This document shows, piece by piece, positions 53,797 to 64,000 of a stretch of DNA of 64,000 nt. This DNA comes from Tupaia tana (lineage: Eukaryota > Chordata > Mammalia > Scandentia > Tupaiidae), in NCBI GenBank assembly GCA_026018925.1, contig JAKSZU010000002.1:51201337-51265336 (forward strand), read 5' to 3'. The position numbers and the translations under genes are program-made. Below the pieces are notes generated by a model. It had not been told where the DNA came from. It ran no database searches and was given only the letters and a program-made list of their open reading frames with translations. Positions within the stretch are counted from its first letter, which is position 1; the number at the start of each line of letters is the position of its first letter.

Positions 53797-53849
<53 letters not shown>

Positions 53850-53926
53850 CTGCCAGGTCCAGGACTCAAACCACGGTCAGTCATATGGGAGTCCAGCACC
53901 CTTAAGCACTATGCCACCTGCTGGCC
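53720..53926 (-). mobile_element. SINE-S with expanded GA repeat
   Basis: ATTTGACCAGAGAGGGCAAG, then G-run and (GA)n at about 53777-53848, then CAGGTCCAGGACTCAAACCA. The family's CT-rich body has grown into a microsatellite. Confidence 0.88.
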
Positions 53927-54004
53927 TGAAAGTAGGCTTAAATTATTTACTTAAATTTACATTATTGTGATTGACTGATACTGCATATTTATTTTATTTA
54001 GCCT

Positions 54005-54112
54005 GTTTCATTAGAATACAAGCTCTGTAATATCAGAATGGTTGTCTTTTTTGTTCACTGCTATATTTTCAATGCTGTAGTGCCCAGCACACATAGGAGA
54101 CCCTCAGGGGAA
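54005..54112 (+). mobile_element. L2 LINE 3' end
   Basis: TTAGAATACAAGCTCTGTAA, GTCTTTTTTGTTCACTGCTA and GTAGTGCCCAGCACACATAG. Confidence 0.65.
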
Positions 54113-55056
54113 AAAAAAAAAAATCAAATGAATGAATTTTGCAGATATGTTTCCCTTAGAAAAGAAAAAGAAGAAAGAGGAGAAGGAGAAAGAAGAAAAA
54201 AGTTAAACCCAAATGAAAGTTTAATAATGAATTTCAAGTTCCATATTTTTTAAGATCTGGGCAGTCTAGACAAACACGTTTGGAGGTGTGGGGGCTACGA
54301 TATAAGCAGGCAGGGGCTACTTGAGAATTAGCTTGTCCTTGGGCTCAGCGCTGTTAGACCACTTCTGTTTTTAGAGCCTCTCCCTTTCTTCTTCCTGGGA
54401 AGCCATAGGTACCCCTAAACTTCTTTAACTCCTCATGGAGTTCTTCTCTGGCACTGCCAGGATAGCAGCCATGCGGGCTCTGGCAGGCATGGATCACTTG
54501 TTAGGCCAGGCAGGTATGTACAAGTCAGACACTACCTGTATACATACATCGTTTGACAAGATTAATGGAACATTCTGTAACCCAGTTTAGCTTTAAATAT
54601 CCTCAGGCCAATCTAAGGTGAAATGAGAGAAAATCTGAGTTTGTTGGTATTTTGAAATTAAATGGGAGAATTCATTTAGAAATGTAACTTTTAGAGGCTA
54701 CTTTTCAGCATCATTGTTCAGTTAAAGGAATGGGTTTATTCTGGAGAAGAAGAAATACTCAAAGAAATTTTTTAAAAAAGATAACTGAAGGTACTAAATA
54801 TATGACATCCAGGTAGAAAATATTTGACTATGTACATATATTGTACAATTTTTAAAACAGTTTTTGAGTGCTGGATCTCATTTGTACTTAAAAAAATGTG
54901 AGCTTAGGTAACAATATTTTTTAGATTTTTCATACTGCTTCTGTTAATGGGCATAAGCCAAGAACCACTTTAGTATGTAATCCACAATTTTAAATATGAG
55001 GAATTAGCTAGGTATAACAAAATCATCCTTTTCAAAATTGTTAAAAACAAAATGCA
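54113..55056. other. Unassigned non-coding sequence
   Basis: Purine-rich AAGAAAGAGGAGAAGG patch at about 54160-54205. Otherwise AT-rich with no recognised element. Confidence 0.4.
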
Positions 55057-55316
55057 GGGACCAGCAGTTAGCGTAATGGCTATGTCGTTGGACTCCCATG
55101 TAGTCGACCGTGGTTCGAGTCCTGGACCCGGTGGCTTAAACTCACGCCGGGAGTGTGTGCATGCGTGCCCAAGATCCTGAGAGGAGAATGGAGGAGAAGG
55201 GATTGCGGCGTGGCCATCCCCCCTGGGGAGGTGATTTCTCGCTTTCTGTCTGTCTCTCTCTGTCTTCCTGGCGAGTGCACGCGCCCTATAGCAAAAACCT
55301 CTCAAAAAAACAAACA
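55057..55316 (+). mobile_element. SINE-L, first of a head-to-tail pair
   Basis: GGGACCAGCAGTTAGCGTAA head, B box GGTTCGAGTCC and CCCTATAGCAAAAACCTCTC end. The A-rich tail AAAAAAACAAACA runs straight into the next copy. Confidence 0.95.
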
Positions 55317-55575
55317 GGGACCAGCAGTTAGCGTAATGGCTATGTCGCTGGACTCCCACGTAGTCGACCGCGGTTCGAGTCCCGGACCCGGCGGCTTAAA
55401 CTCACGCCGGGCGCGTGTGCGTGCGTGCCCAGGATCCCGAGAGGAGAATGGAGGAGAAGGGATTGCGGCGTGGCCATCCCCCCTGGGGGGTGATTTCCTG
55501 CTTTCTATCTCTCTGTCTCTCTCTGTCTGTCTGGCGAGCGCACGCGCCCTATAGCAAAAACCTCTCCAAAAAAAA
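55317..55575 (+). mobile_element. SINE-L, second of the pair; closest to an intact consensus
   Basis: A box TAGCGTAATGG at 55329-55339 and B box GGTTCGAGTCC at 55372-55382, both perfect. CpG-rich (ACGTAGTCGACCGCGG), meaning little methylation decay, so probably recent. Confidence 0.96.
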
Positions 55576-55649
55576 AAAAAGAAAAAAAAAAAAAGAAAAA
55601 AACAAACAAACAAACAAACAAACAAACAAACAAAAAACCCCAAAAATAC

Positions 55650-55685
<36 letters not shown>

Positions 55686-55711
55686 GCACGCACATATATA
55701 TACATATATAT

Positions 55712-55771
<60 letters not shown>
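55576..55771. repeat. Compound microsatellite
   Basis: A-rich tail, (CAAA)n, (TA)n, (CA)n, (TA)n, (CA)n and a final (TA)n of about 45 bp. It lies between the tails of a plus-strand and a minus-strand SINE. Confidence 0.92.
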
Positions 55772-55774
<3 letters not shown>

Positions 55775-56005
55775 ATTTGCTATAGAACACATGTACTTGC
55801 CAGAGAGCCAGATGGAGTGAGAGAGAGGGAAAGTGAGAAAGCACCCACACCCCAGGGGATGGCCACATCGCAAACCTTTTCCTCATTCTCCTCTTGGAGT
55901 CTGGGGCACACATGCACAGGTACCTGGTGTGAATTTCAAGCTGCTGGGATGTCCTGACCATGTGGGAGTCCAGTGCCTTAACCACCATGCCACTCGTTGG
56001 TCCCG
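55772..56005 (-). mobile_element. SINE-O/L copy
   Basis: TTTGCTATAGAACACATGTA, CATTCTCCTCTTGGAGTCTG and CACTCGTTGGTCCC head complement. The part around the B box is deleted. Confidence 0.8.
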
Positions 56006-56103
56006 ACCTGGCATGTTTTTCAAGCCACTGGGTCTGGGACTCAAACTGTTCAGTCAGGCATGTGGGACTCAAGCCACCCTAACATCTACACCAGCTGGCT
56101 GGC
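56006..56103 (-). mobile_element. SINE-O 5' half
   Basis: CATGTTTTTCAAGCCACTGG, CTCAAACTGTTCAGTCAGGC and CAGCTGGCTGGCTC. The 3' half is missing or separated. Confidence 0.65.
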
Positions 56104-56954
56104 TCACCAAATTTAATATCTTTAACTTATTCTGAGCTCACATATTTGAATTCTTGAGAACTGAATTCTCAAGTATCCATTTCCTTTATAGAATAAATTT
56201 TACCCATGGTTAAAATGTTTGGGCTAAATGCACAATAATGAGTCACTAACTTAATCAATACTGAACTTTAAATGCTTCATCCACTTGAAAGATAGTTTTG
56301 ATTCAAAGAAATAATAATGATGAGATTCCAAACTTTTTCAATCTAGTTATTTTTCTTTTATAACTATCCTCTCCTCCTGATCCATGCCCCCACCCCCAAT
56401 GTATTACTACCAAATGGTGAACAGAATTCTGCACTTTTTTTACACAGCTCTAAGAACTTCCACTCAGTTCCTCTGTGTTAACCCTTACTTGGAGGCCCTT
56501 TAATCCTTTAAGTTGCCGCCTTTCTTTACCTCCTCTTGAGGTCTCTTGTTTTCGAAGAAGGTACCAAGTTGTAGACCCTTAACCTGGGCACAAAGTACAA
56601 GGCCACATCTGGAGATTATGTGCATGTTATTGTCCATCTTAAAATACAAAGCTGTTCACTGAGCTCTCCCACCTGCCCTCCAAAACTTCACTGTACTCTG
56701 TGGGCCATTTCCCCTTTTACCCAAAGGGTGTGGGTACATTCAAAAATGTTTATTTTTGGTTATCACTAATAGCTTTTAATTTATCTAAAATGTACTCTGA
56801 AAAAAAGAGATAGTACCACTTTTAAAAGTATGCTTTTTACATGAACTCAAATTTGAACAGAATTAAAGATAATTTTATTTGTAGATTTTCCTAATCTTTG
56901 TGCTTTTATTTTTCAGCAAATAATGATAAATACTAAAACAGGATTTTATTCATT
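56104..56954. other. Unassigned sequence, possibly an old repeat
   Basis: About 56450-56740 has a pyrimidine-rich character like a decayed LTR or LINE but cannot be named. No coding signal. Confidence 0.35.
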
Positions 56955-57175
56955 CTTTTTTTCCCTAATTGCCAGAGGGTACCTGAAAATTCCAGAGACA
57001 GAGAGAAAAGGCACTCCCCAATGGAGTGTTGTCATGCAACAATACCTTCTCCTCCATTTCTCCACCCTCTGGGATTATCGGCACAAACACACATACCTGG
57101 CATGTTTTTCAGATCACCAGAGCCAGGATTCGAACCACGTGGGGTCTGGCTCACCTAACCATCAAAGTTAGCCTC
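56955..57175 (-). mobile_element. SINE-O copy
   Basis: AGAGGGTACCTGAAAATTCC, CTTCTCCTCCATTTCTCCAC and GGATTCGAACCACGTGGGG. Confidence 0.78.
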
Positions 57176-57207
57176 AGATTTTTATTCCTGAAGAAGGTAG
57201 TGTTCTT

Positions 57208-57459
57208 TTTCTTTTTTACATTTTGTAAGAGGACACATGCCCTCTCTAGAGAGAGGAGAGAAAGTGAGAAAGCACCCCTCCCCTTCCTGAGGAAGGCTTC
57301 TGTCTCAATTCCTTCTCCTCCATCTTTCCCTTCTACTGGGAATTTGGACAGACCATGCATAGCGCCTAGCATGTTTTTCAGGCAGCCAGGTCCAGGACTC
57401 TAACCACACAGGTGGTCATGGGGGATCCAGCCACCGTAACCAGTATACCACGGACTAGC
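57208..57459 (-). mobile_element. SINE-O copy
   Basis: AAGAGGACACATGCCCTCTC, CAATTCCTTCTCCTCCATC and GGGGGATCCAGCCACCGTAA. Confidence 0.8.
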
Positions 57460-57514
57460 ACAGTAATATTCTTTCTTAATTTGTTGTAACTCCAGTTTTT
57501 AATATATATCTTGG

Positions 57515-57775
57515 TGGGGTCAGCAGGTGACATGGAGGTTAAAGTGGCTGAATCCCACATGACACACTACATGGTTTGAGTCCTGGCTCCTGTGGCTTGA
57601 AAAGCACTCCAAGTGCACGTGTATGCATGTCCCAACTCCCAAGAGAATGGAGAAGGGATGGCGGCGTGGGGCCATTTCACCTGGGGAATGACTTCTCATT
57701 TCCCCCTCCTCTCTTCTCTCTGTCTCTCTCTGGTAAGTGCACATGCCCTATGGTAAACTAAAATAAATACATGCA
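57515..57775 (+). mobile_element. SINE-O copy
   Basis: GGGGTCAGCAGGTGACATGG head, GGTTTGAGTCCTGGCTCC and GCCCTATGGTAAACTAAAAT end. Confidence 0.82.
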
Positions 57776-58105
57776 TAGGTTTATTTATGGATGCTAATGA
57801 TATTACTTTATTAATTAATAGAAATTCTGTTATTACATAACCATACCATTTAATCATTCATTATTTATAAATATTTACTAATGCCAATTATATGCATTTA
57901 ATTTCTTAAATCCTATGAACAAGCAGAAATATCTTAATTTGAGATTGGAATTTGATGTCTGATTTAGATTTAACCTTTCACATAAGTGATACAGATTGGC
58001 AAATAGCTTGGGGCTCTTGTTAGGAAGCATTAAATGAAGAGTCATCTAGTTTATTACTCAACTCTGTAAAGTAAAAAAATAAGAGCCTAAAAATCTCTCT
58101 CTTTT

Positions 58106-58284
58106 TTTTAAAGAATTATTTTATTCAACCTCATATTTAATTTTATTTATTTATTTAAATTTGACCAGAGAGAGGGGAGAGAGAGAGAGAACAAGAAAGC
58201 AAGCCACCAGGTCCAGGACTTGTACCTCAGTCAACCATGTGGGAGTCCAGCACTCTTAATAACCACATGCCACCTGCCAGCCCC
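58106..58284 (-). mobile_element. SINE-S copy
   Basis: AAAGAATTATTTTATTCAAC tail, AAATTTGACCAGAGAGAGG and ACCACATGCCACCTGCCAGC head complement. Confidence 0.86.
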
Positions 58285-58493
58285 TAGCCTAGAAATCTCT
58301 TTTGTAACTAAACACATCCCTTGTAGTCCTCTCAAATTTAAAATAAAGGGTAATTGAACTTTATGCTCTCAAACTTTATTTCAACCCTCAAGTTCTATTC
58401 TTTTAATTCTTGATTTTATCAAGAGCTATATGCTTTAAGCTAACTGGCTTCCTCCTGCCTCAGGTTTCATTGTGTGTTATCAGTGGTTTTTCA

Positions 58494-58654
58494 GATTCTA
58501 CTTCTCCTCACCCTCCAGCCCTCTTCCCTGTAGGCTCCTGGGCACTTATGTGCATGCCTGGCATGTTTCAGGCTGACCTGGCCAGGGAACTGAACCAGTT
58601 GCTATATAGGATCTGGCTTCTCTTAAGCAGCACATTCCCACTGTACCACAGGTA
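58494..58654 (-). mobile_element. Old tRNA-derived SINE, relative of 14750-14990
   Basis: TGTGCATGCCTGGCATGTTT, CAGGCTGACCTGGCCAGGGA and GGATCTGGCTTCTCTTAAGC then AGCACATTCCCACTGTACC. Confidence 0.6.
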
Positions 58655-58694
58655 CTTCTTTTTTTAACTTTTACATTTATAATAAAGAATGATA

Positions 58695-58890
58695 GGGACC
58701 AGCAGGTGGCGTGGTGGTTAAGGCACTGGACACTCCCACATGGCCAACCAGGGTTCAAGTCCTGAATCTGGTGGCTTGCTTTCTCAATTCCTCTCTCTCT
58801 CTCTCACTCTCACCCTCTGTCTCTCTCTGGTCAAACTAAAAAATAATATGAATGAATAAATAAAATAAAATAAATAATTATATAAAAAAA
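58695..58890 (+). mobile_element. SINE-S, 11-12-bp TSD
   Basis: AAAGAATGATA at 58684-58694 and again from 58891. Head GGGACCAGCAGGTGGCGTGG, B box GGTTCAAGTCC, AAATAAATAATTATATAAAA tail. Confidence 0.93.
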
Positions 58891-58902
58891 AAAGAATGAT
58901 AG

Positions 58903-60308
58903 TAGTTGTTTAAAATCAGTAATTCTCCTGCTTTTTTTGGTTTAGTCTTCTGGATCAGTTTTATTAGAGTGTCCTGAGAATGCAATGTGAGCTATTAAAA
59001 AAGTTTTCATTCAAAATGACTTATCTTTGTGAATGTAGATTTTCTTGGCAATATGTTCATGATAAAATACAGAAATAATACTGCAACCATCATTTCCTGA
59101 GTCCCTTAATTTCAAATGTGCTTAACACATAAAATAGCCTTTCTAGCCACACAAATGGACTTGATAATTAATTTAACTTTATTGGGACTTAAAAATAAAT
59201 CACTTATTAATAAAAGGCCAGTTTTAGATACTGTATAAGTCAGAATCCTGGTAATATTATTGGATTAAAGATTATGCTGACAAAAAAATTTGAAGTGCAT
59301 TTGAATATCACCGTCTCATACGGATCCACATCTCATGATTTGCACGTAGCACTCAGAGGAGGGTTAGGGGATTCAGACTAGGCCGTAGATTTCTATGTCA
59401 CACACCTAAACTTGGGGCAGACATTAAGGCTTAGAGAAGGCTCCTTAGACATCTACTGGTTCCAGCAGAATGCTGGGGAGATCTAGTTCCATGTCTCATT
59501 CCCATCAATACCAAATAGAGCCCTGAAGAGAAAGGTGCTTGGAATCAAACAGTTCATGACAGTCTACTGAGTAACAAACCAAACTAGTCTTCCACCAGAA
59601 CTTTCACTTAGGCTGTTCTGGATCTGGTCTATAACTGAAAGGATTATGGATTGTTCCAGCCCTTCTCAAGAACACATGAATAAAAACCTTGTCCTTCAGT
59701 GACACACATGTCAGTATGATCAATAATAGCCTTTGCCTTAAATCACAAAAACTTGACTAAACAAATAAGTATTTTCATACCACACTTCAATTGAAAAAAA
59801 AAATTAAATGAATTATTTTGGATTTTCTTATTAACAAGGATATTATACTGACGTCCAGATAATCTTTCATGTTTATAACAAGTTTTAAAATAATGTATTT
59901 ATTCTCTATAATTAGAACTTGCTTTCTGTCAGTAAACTCAACTTTTAAGTAGCGACCACATTTTAAAATTTAAATCATAGTACTTTTTATTTGGGCAATT
60001 AAAAAAAAAAAGCCTTCCAAGTCTTAAAATACTGCAAACTAAATTTAGAAGTAGGTAGATTTTAAAATCTAAAAAAAAAAATAAAAAGTATGTGGAGCAG
60101 CCAAAAGAGCAAAACAGAGTCAAAAGCAGCAGGATGCAGTTCAAATAGGTCACACTCAACTTTTAACTTTCCCTAAGAACAAAAAACAAGCTTAGCAACA
60201 GCGTTCAGCCAATCACGAAGCAGACAAACAGGTAAGGACTCAACTGTTCCAGATACCAATGAGGTCCAACTTGCAATGTTTTTATGTTTCTTTTTCTTTT
60301 TTTTTTCC

Positions 60309-60341
<33 letters not shown>

Positions 60342-61236
60342 AAAGGAAAAAAAACCCAAAAAAACACCTTACATAGTGTCAGAACAGAACACAAGTTATG
60401 AAACAGGATACAATGTCCTAGGGTAGAAGTAACTGATAAAGATGAAATCTCTTCACTTAACCTTGACAAAGTGTATCAGATATTAATAACGTAGTGATAA
60501 TCCATTTCATCTTTATTGTCCCAGATCTTGTATATATTAAAGTTACCATAAATATGTTAATGATTTTTAATAAAAATATGGAATTTTATGGGAAATTTTC
60601 TTTCTTGCTATGCATAAAAGATAAAGGTAGGAATATCTATAAGAAAATATTCTTTTCTATTTAAATTCTCTAGCACTCAGTTTCCAAAATCAAAAAGAGG
60701 GAGCCTCAGTAACAAATTTTCAAATAGAAAATGAGTAAAAATAACCACATATAAATTCAACCTTCAAAACAAATACAAGATCAAGCAAACTGAACAAAGT
60801 GCAGTGCCATTCTGTAAAACGTGTCTCTCCATCTCTACTACTCAATACATATACTTCTTTGAGATAGTTTTCTGAGGATTTGGAAAGGACTTTTCAAGAG
60901 TTAACGGATTTCATTACTGTCATGTTTAGTGCAAACTTCAGTGTTGGCTCAAATTGACAGAATATCACTCTTAATATAGAGACAAAAATACTGTGTAACA
61001 TTCATTTTAATGTTCTCCATTTTCTTCTGGCCTATCAAAATTATAAAGTATTCTAAAACAGTTTCTAGTATTTTCTATGAAAATGTTCAAGAACCACCTT
61101 TAGTTTTCTCTTCAATTACTACTTAAACCATTTGCTAGTTTTAGTTCCCTAAAAAATAATTATTTTAAGTAGATCAGCTTGCCCTGTCATTATCTTACTT
61201 CCTACACCCACCAGGCACTCTGAAGCACAGGCGTTT
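58903..61236. other. Long SINE-free non-coding stretch
   Basis: About 2.3 kb without a recognised exon or interspersed repeat. It includes a T-run/A-run palindrome at 60299-60359. Confidence 0.45.
60299..60359. repeat. Oligo-T/oligo-A inverted repeat
   Basis: T-run, CC, T13, then A24, GG, A8. The GG and CC are placed near-symmetrically, so the strand can fold into a long A:T hairpin. Confidence 0.9.
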
Positions 61237-61450
61237 GGGCCAGCCCGTGGCCTGGTGGTTAAGGCACCTGGATCCCAGATGGTGGGCTGGGAGCATGTGC
61301 CTGTGTGCCCAAAATTCCAAGAGGAGGGAGAATAGAGAACAAGGGATTGTGGTGTGCCCATGCCCCATTGTGGGTGCTTTCTCCCCCACCCCTTCTCTCT
61401 CTCCAATTTAGAGCATGCAGCCTCTGGCAAATTAAAAAATAAGAGAGAAA
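61237..61450 (+). mobile_element. SINE-O copy
   Basis: GGGCCAGCCCGTGGCCTGG head, TTCCAAGAGGAGGGAGAATA and GCCTCTGGCAAATTAAAAAA end. The B-box region is deleted. Confidence 0.8.
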
Positions 61451-61477
61451 ACAAAGCTCAGAAGGAAGTTTGCTAAT

Positions 61478-61835
61478 AGAGCTAGTCTTCTATATCCATG
61501 AATTCCACATCCTCAGATTAAGCCAACTGAAGATGGCAAATGTTCTATTGTTGCTGACGGATACTAAGTAGTTAGGCCTAAGATGGTTGCATCAGTACTG
61601 AACACGTACAGCCTTGTCATTGTTCTCCAGACAATTTAGTGAGGAATTGCTTATATAGCATTTACATTGTATTAGGTTTTACAAATAAGGCAGAGATAAA
61701 GCACAGAGGAGGATGTGCACAGGTTATATGTAAATACTACACCACCTGTAAGGGACTTACGCATGGGCAGATGTAGGTATCTGTGGGGGTCCTGGAACCA
61801 ATCCCCTGGAGATACTGAGGGACAACTGTAATACT
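61478..61835 (-). mobile_element. Tigger/pogo-type non-autonomous DNA transposon relic
   Basis: On the minus strand begins CAGTTGTCCCTCAGTATCTC then GATTGGTTCCAGGACCCCC and CATATAACCTGTGCACATCC, and ends with GGTTGGCTTAATCTG-like and GGATATAGAAGACTA-like sequence. Common mammalian family, name not assigned. Confidence 0.7.
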
Positions 61836-62234
61836 GTAGGCAGCTGAGGAAAAAGCATGTCTGAATATTTTTCCTTCAGTATTTAATTTTATACTATATA
61901 CCATTGGAGGTGAAGGAAGATTTCATAATGTCCAGAGACTAGACTAGCTCTAGGTTTATTGATTAGTGATATCCTTATTTCATCATTCTCCTCTATCCTC
62001 AATTGTTGCAGAAAACTAAGACATGTTGAATTAAGAAGAAAGGTAGTTTCATTACATCATATGGGAAAGAGACACTCTACATTAAGCTCATTAAGCTCAT
62101 TCACTCTACATTTTCTCTGAATGTTTAAACCTTAGTAGCTCAGAACAATATCCACCCAAATATTACAGATATTTTGAGCACTGGCTAAATTCGTAAACTT
62201 CTATGTGGAAATATTGGTTTTACATATTTGACAT

Positions 62235-62290
62235 TCATTCAAGCAGTGTTAATTAAGTACCTACTATGTGCCAGGCATTTTTTTTCCTTC
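62235..62290 (+). mobile_element. MIR/L2 fragment
   Basis: ATTCAAGCAGTGTTAATTAA, GTACCTACTATGTGCCAGGC, a typical short MIR or L2 core. Confidence 0.5.
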
Positions 62291-62639
62291 CCAGTCTATA
62301 TATTTTTTGGAATAATATCCGTATCTTTTTTCTTTCTCCTCCCTCTTTCTTATAATTTCTTATAGTGATCCATCCACTTGAAGTTTTTTGTTTTTCTCCT
62401 AAAAGGGCACCTAGACTGAGAAATGCCTTAAGCTCCAAGAGGCAAATCGGTACAAAGGGCTTGGAACACAGGATTTCATGCTATGGTAAAAGCTAACTGT
62501 GACTGTAGCATTTGGGTAACAGAGTGCCAACTGATCGAGAGTTTCAAAACCAGTAACTCAGTTTCATGGTGTAAGATTTGAAATAAATAGATGCTAAACT
62601 TCTAGGTTTCATATTTGATAACATTAATGAATAAAACAT

Positions 62640-62835
62640 ATTAGGGTTAGTATGTGTCAGACACTGTTCCACAGCATTTTACATATATTTTGACTCATTT
62701 AAATCTCATAATAACCCTTTAGATAGATGGCATCTTCATTTAATAAATGGAAAGCTGTGAAATAGATAAGTACCTAACCCGAGGCCAGAACTCAAGCACG
62801 TCTGACTCCAAATGCATGTTCTGTCAACCACCCCA
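62640..62835. mobile_element. MIR-like repeat
   Basis: GTGTCAGACACTGTTCCACA, TTTAAATCTCATAATAACCC and AAGCACGTCTGACTCCAAAT. Confidence 0.65.
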
Positions 62836-62867
62836 CGAGGCTGCCTGATAACGGTTTTGTTCTTGTT

Positions 62868-63030
62868 CTGTCATAGGGCACATGCGCTCGCTACAGAGAG
62901 AGACAGAGTGAGTGAGACAGAGAGACACAGAGAGAGGGAAAGTAAGAAACTGCCTCTGAGGGGCCACATTGCAGTCCCCTCTCTATTATCTTGGGATTTT
63001 GGGCACACATGTGCATGTGCCCCACATGAT
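62868..63030 (-). mobile_element. SINE-L/O 3' part, head missing
   Basis: CATAGGGCACATGCGCTCGC, GAGAGACAGAGTGAGTGAGA and TTGGGCACACATGTGCATGT. It stops before the B box and is followed by a SINE-S tail. Confidence 0.75.
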
Positions 63031-63045
63031 TGTCTTTTTGTTTTT

Positions 63046-63204
63046 TGAAATATTTATTTTTTTAATTTAACTTTCTTTATTTATGTTTTAGTTTGACCAG
63101 AGATAGATAGAAAGCGAGAAAGAAAGCCACCAGGTCCAGTACTTGAACCGCAGTTGGCCACGTGGGAGTCCAGCACTTTAGCCACTATGCCGCCTACAGG
63201 TCCC
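63046..63204 (-). mobile_element. SINE-S copy
   Basis: TTAGTTTGACCAGAGATAGA, CAGGTCCAGTACTTGAACCG and ACTATGCCGCCTACAGGTCC head complement. Confidence 0.86.
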
Positions 63205-63239
63205 TGCCGGATAATGTTTTAATTTACTTTCTCACTGTT

Positions 63240-63590
63240 AACTATTTCAGTGACTGAGTGTCCACCAGGAAAGAGGTCTGTGGAGCACAGACTCATCATT
63301 TCTTATGTCCCCTGCACTGTTTTCCCTGCAGTCTCTCTGGTACGACTGTTCACCCCACACTCTGACCGAGTCATCAGAACACCATCCCGCTCATGGAACT
63401 CTGGACTGGCTTCCCACAGCACTACATGTAAAATATAAGTGCCCCACAGCACCTCTGTTCCTGCCCTCCTCACACATTAACTCTAACCCAATTTCCTTCA
63501 TCCCCTTCACCCGCCTGCAGCTCCTCTCTGAATTTCCATACATTTCTCCCTGACACTCGAATTCTTCAATCAATGTCTCTAAGGATACAT
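63240..63590. other. Possible old L2 piece at the right end
   Basis: CTGGACTGGCTTCCCACAGC and CTGCCCTCCTCACACATTAA resemble L2 ORF2-terminal sequence, but the match is loose. Confidence 0.35.
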
Positions 63591-64000
63591 TATCATAACT
63601 TTCTTGGAAGGTCTTCTCAAGAAAAAAATAATCATGTTATGCACAAAACACTTGAAAATTTTGTCATGGTGACAAGTTTACTCTTACCCTCCAAAATACC
63701 AGCAACAATATTTTGGATATGGTTTAAAATATTATTTGTGGATGTCCCTATGTTGTGTTCAGTTAAGGTACAATCAGAGAATAGATGTCCCTTTTGGTCT
63801 GTGTTGAGAGTAGATTCTGTTTCAGATGCAAGGATTTGAGGAAGCATGCTTATGAACCTATTTATCTCATTTTGAAATGGTAACTACCAGTACATTACAT
63901 ATAATAGGTACTTAAAATACATTTTCACTGCATTATAGCCTTTGCACACAGAATATTAAGGAAAAAGCAGTAAGTATGAATCCAACAACAACAAAAATGA

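Noticed and set aside
53777..53848. Purine-rich GA tract as a regulatory element
   Set aside because: It lies exactly at the CT-rich part of a SINE-S copy, so it is a microsatellite grown from the repeat.
55153..55554. Open frames in SINE-L copies with repeated peptides such as [21 protein letters not shown]
   Set aside because: The same peptide recurs wherever a SINE-L copy lies. It is translation of the pol III-derived repeat, not a gene family.
55302..56072. 256-codon minus-strand frame through microsatellite and SINEs
   Set aside because: It joins SINE sequence, TA/CA repeats and another SINE. There is no composition or domain of a real protein.
47600..64000. Search for long-isoform SESN1 exons or the divergent neighbour CEP57L1
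   Set aside because: No open segment on either strand with splice sites matches the long N-terminus or a coiled-coil centrosomal protein as far as I can read. They are expected farther upstream.
1..64000. CRISPR arrays, operons, plasmid or phage-like systems
   Set aside because: Direct repeats here are interspersed transposons with TSDs or microsatellites. The genes are intron-split mammalian genes.

Overview
The window is nuclear DNA from a placental mammal: split genes with GT-AG introns, a CpG-island promoter, MIR, L2 and L1 fossils, Tigger transposons and about sixty lineage-specific tRNA-derived SINEs. Some old SINE fragments join a tRNA-like head to an Alu/B1-like (7SL) body, and short palindromic mariner MITEs are present. 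A tRNA-7SL composite SINE, a dominant private tRNA SINE and mariner MITEs together fit a tree shrew (Tupaia, Scandentia) better than other groups I can think of. That is an inference, not a proof.

Layout. Positions 5070-5227 (+) hold the terminal coding exon of ARMC2. From 6.5 to 20 kb the interval between genes is almost all transposon: a possible solo LTR, then an old near-full-length minus-strand L1 (about 7.8-19.1 kb) broken by a 4-kb Tigger1 (13892-17940), by SINEs, by mariner MITEs and by two copies of another repeat. From about 21.6 to 47.3 kb lies SESN1 (sestrin 1) on the minus strand: ten coding exons that join without a frame break into 492 codons, ending at 22730. Its first exon sits in a CpG island (about 46.95-47.8 kb). 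This is the short, T2-type isoform. The exons of the longer human isoform were not found, so 47.8-64 kb is probably its first intron(s) or upstream DNA. That stretch shows only repeats and unique non-coding sequence.

SINE names used here. SINE-L: about 250 bp, head GGGACCAGCAG, pol III A and B boxes, CT-rich 3' part, ends CCCTATAGCAAAAACCTCTCC then A-run; the youngest copies are near identical and have clean target-site duplications (TSDs). SINE-S: about 170 bp, same head, short body ending in a TAAATAAAATAATTCTT-like tail. SINE-O: older, diverged long form with a GATCCCACATGG-type middle. Minus-strand copies start with a T-run in window coordinates.

How the genes relate: ARMC2 (axoneme/ciliary armadillo protein) and SESN1 (leucine sensor and stress-induced mTORC1 inhibitor) are convergent neighbours, the same arrangement as in the human 6q21 region. 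They have no known shared function. No CRISPR, operon or other prokaryote-like system is present, and I see no evidence for a novel gene system. The most interesting points are the recursive-splice-like junction in SESN1, two SINEs inserted at one target site, and nested transposons that give a relative chronology.
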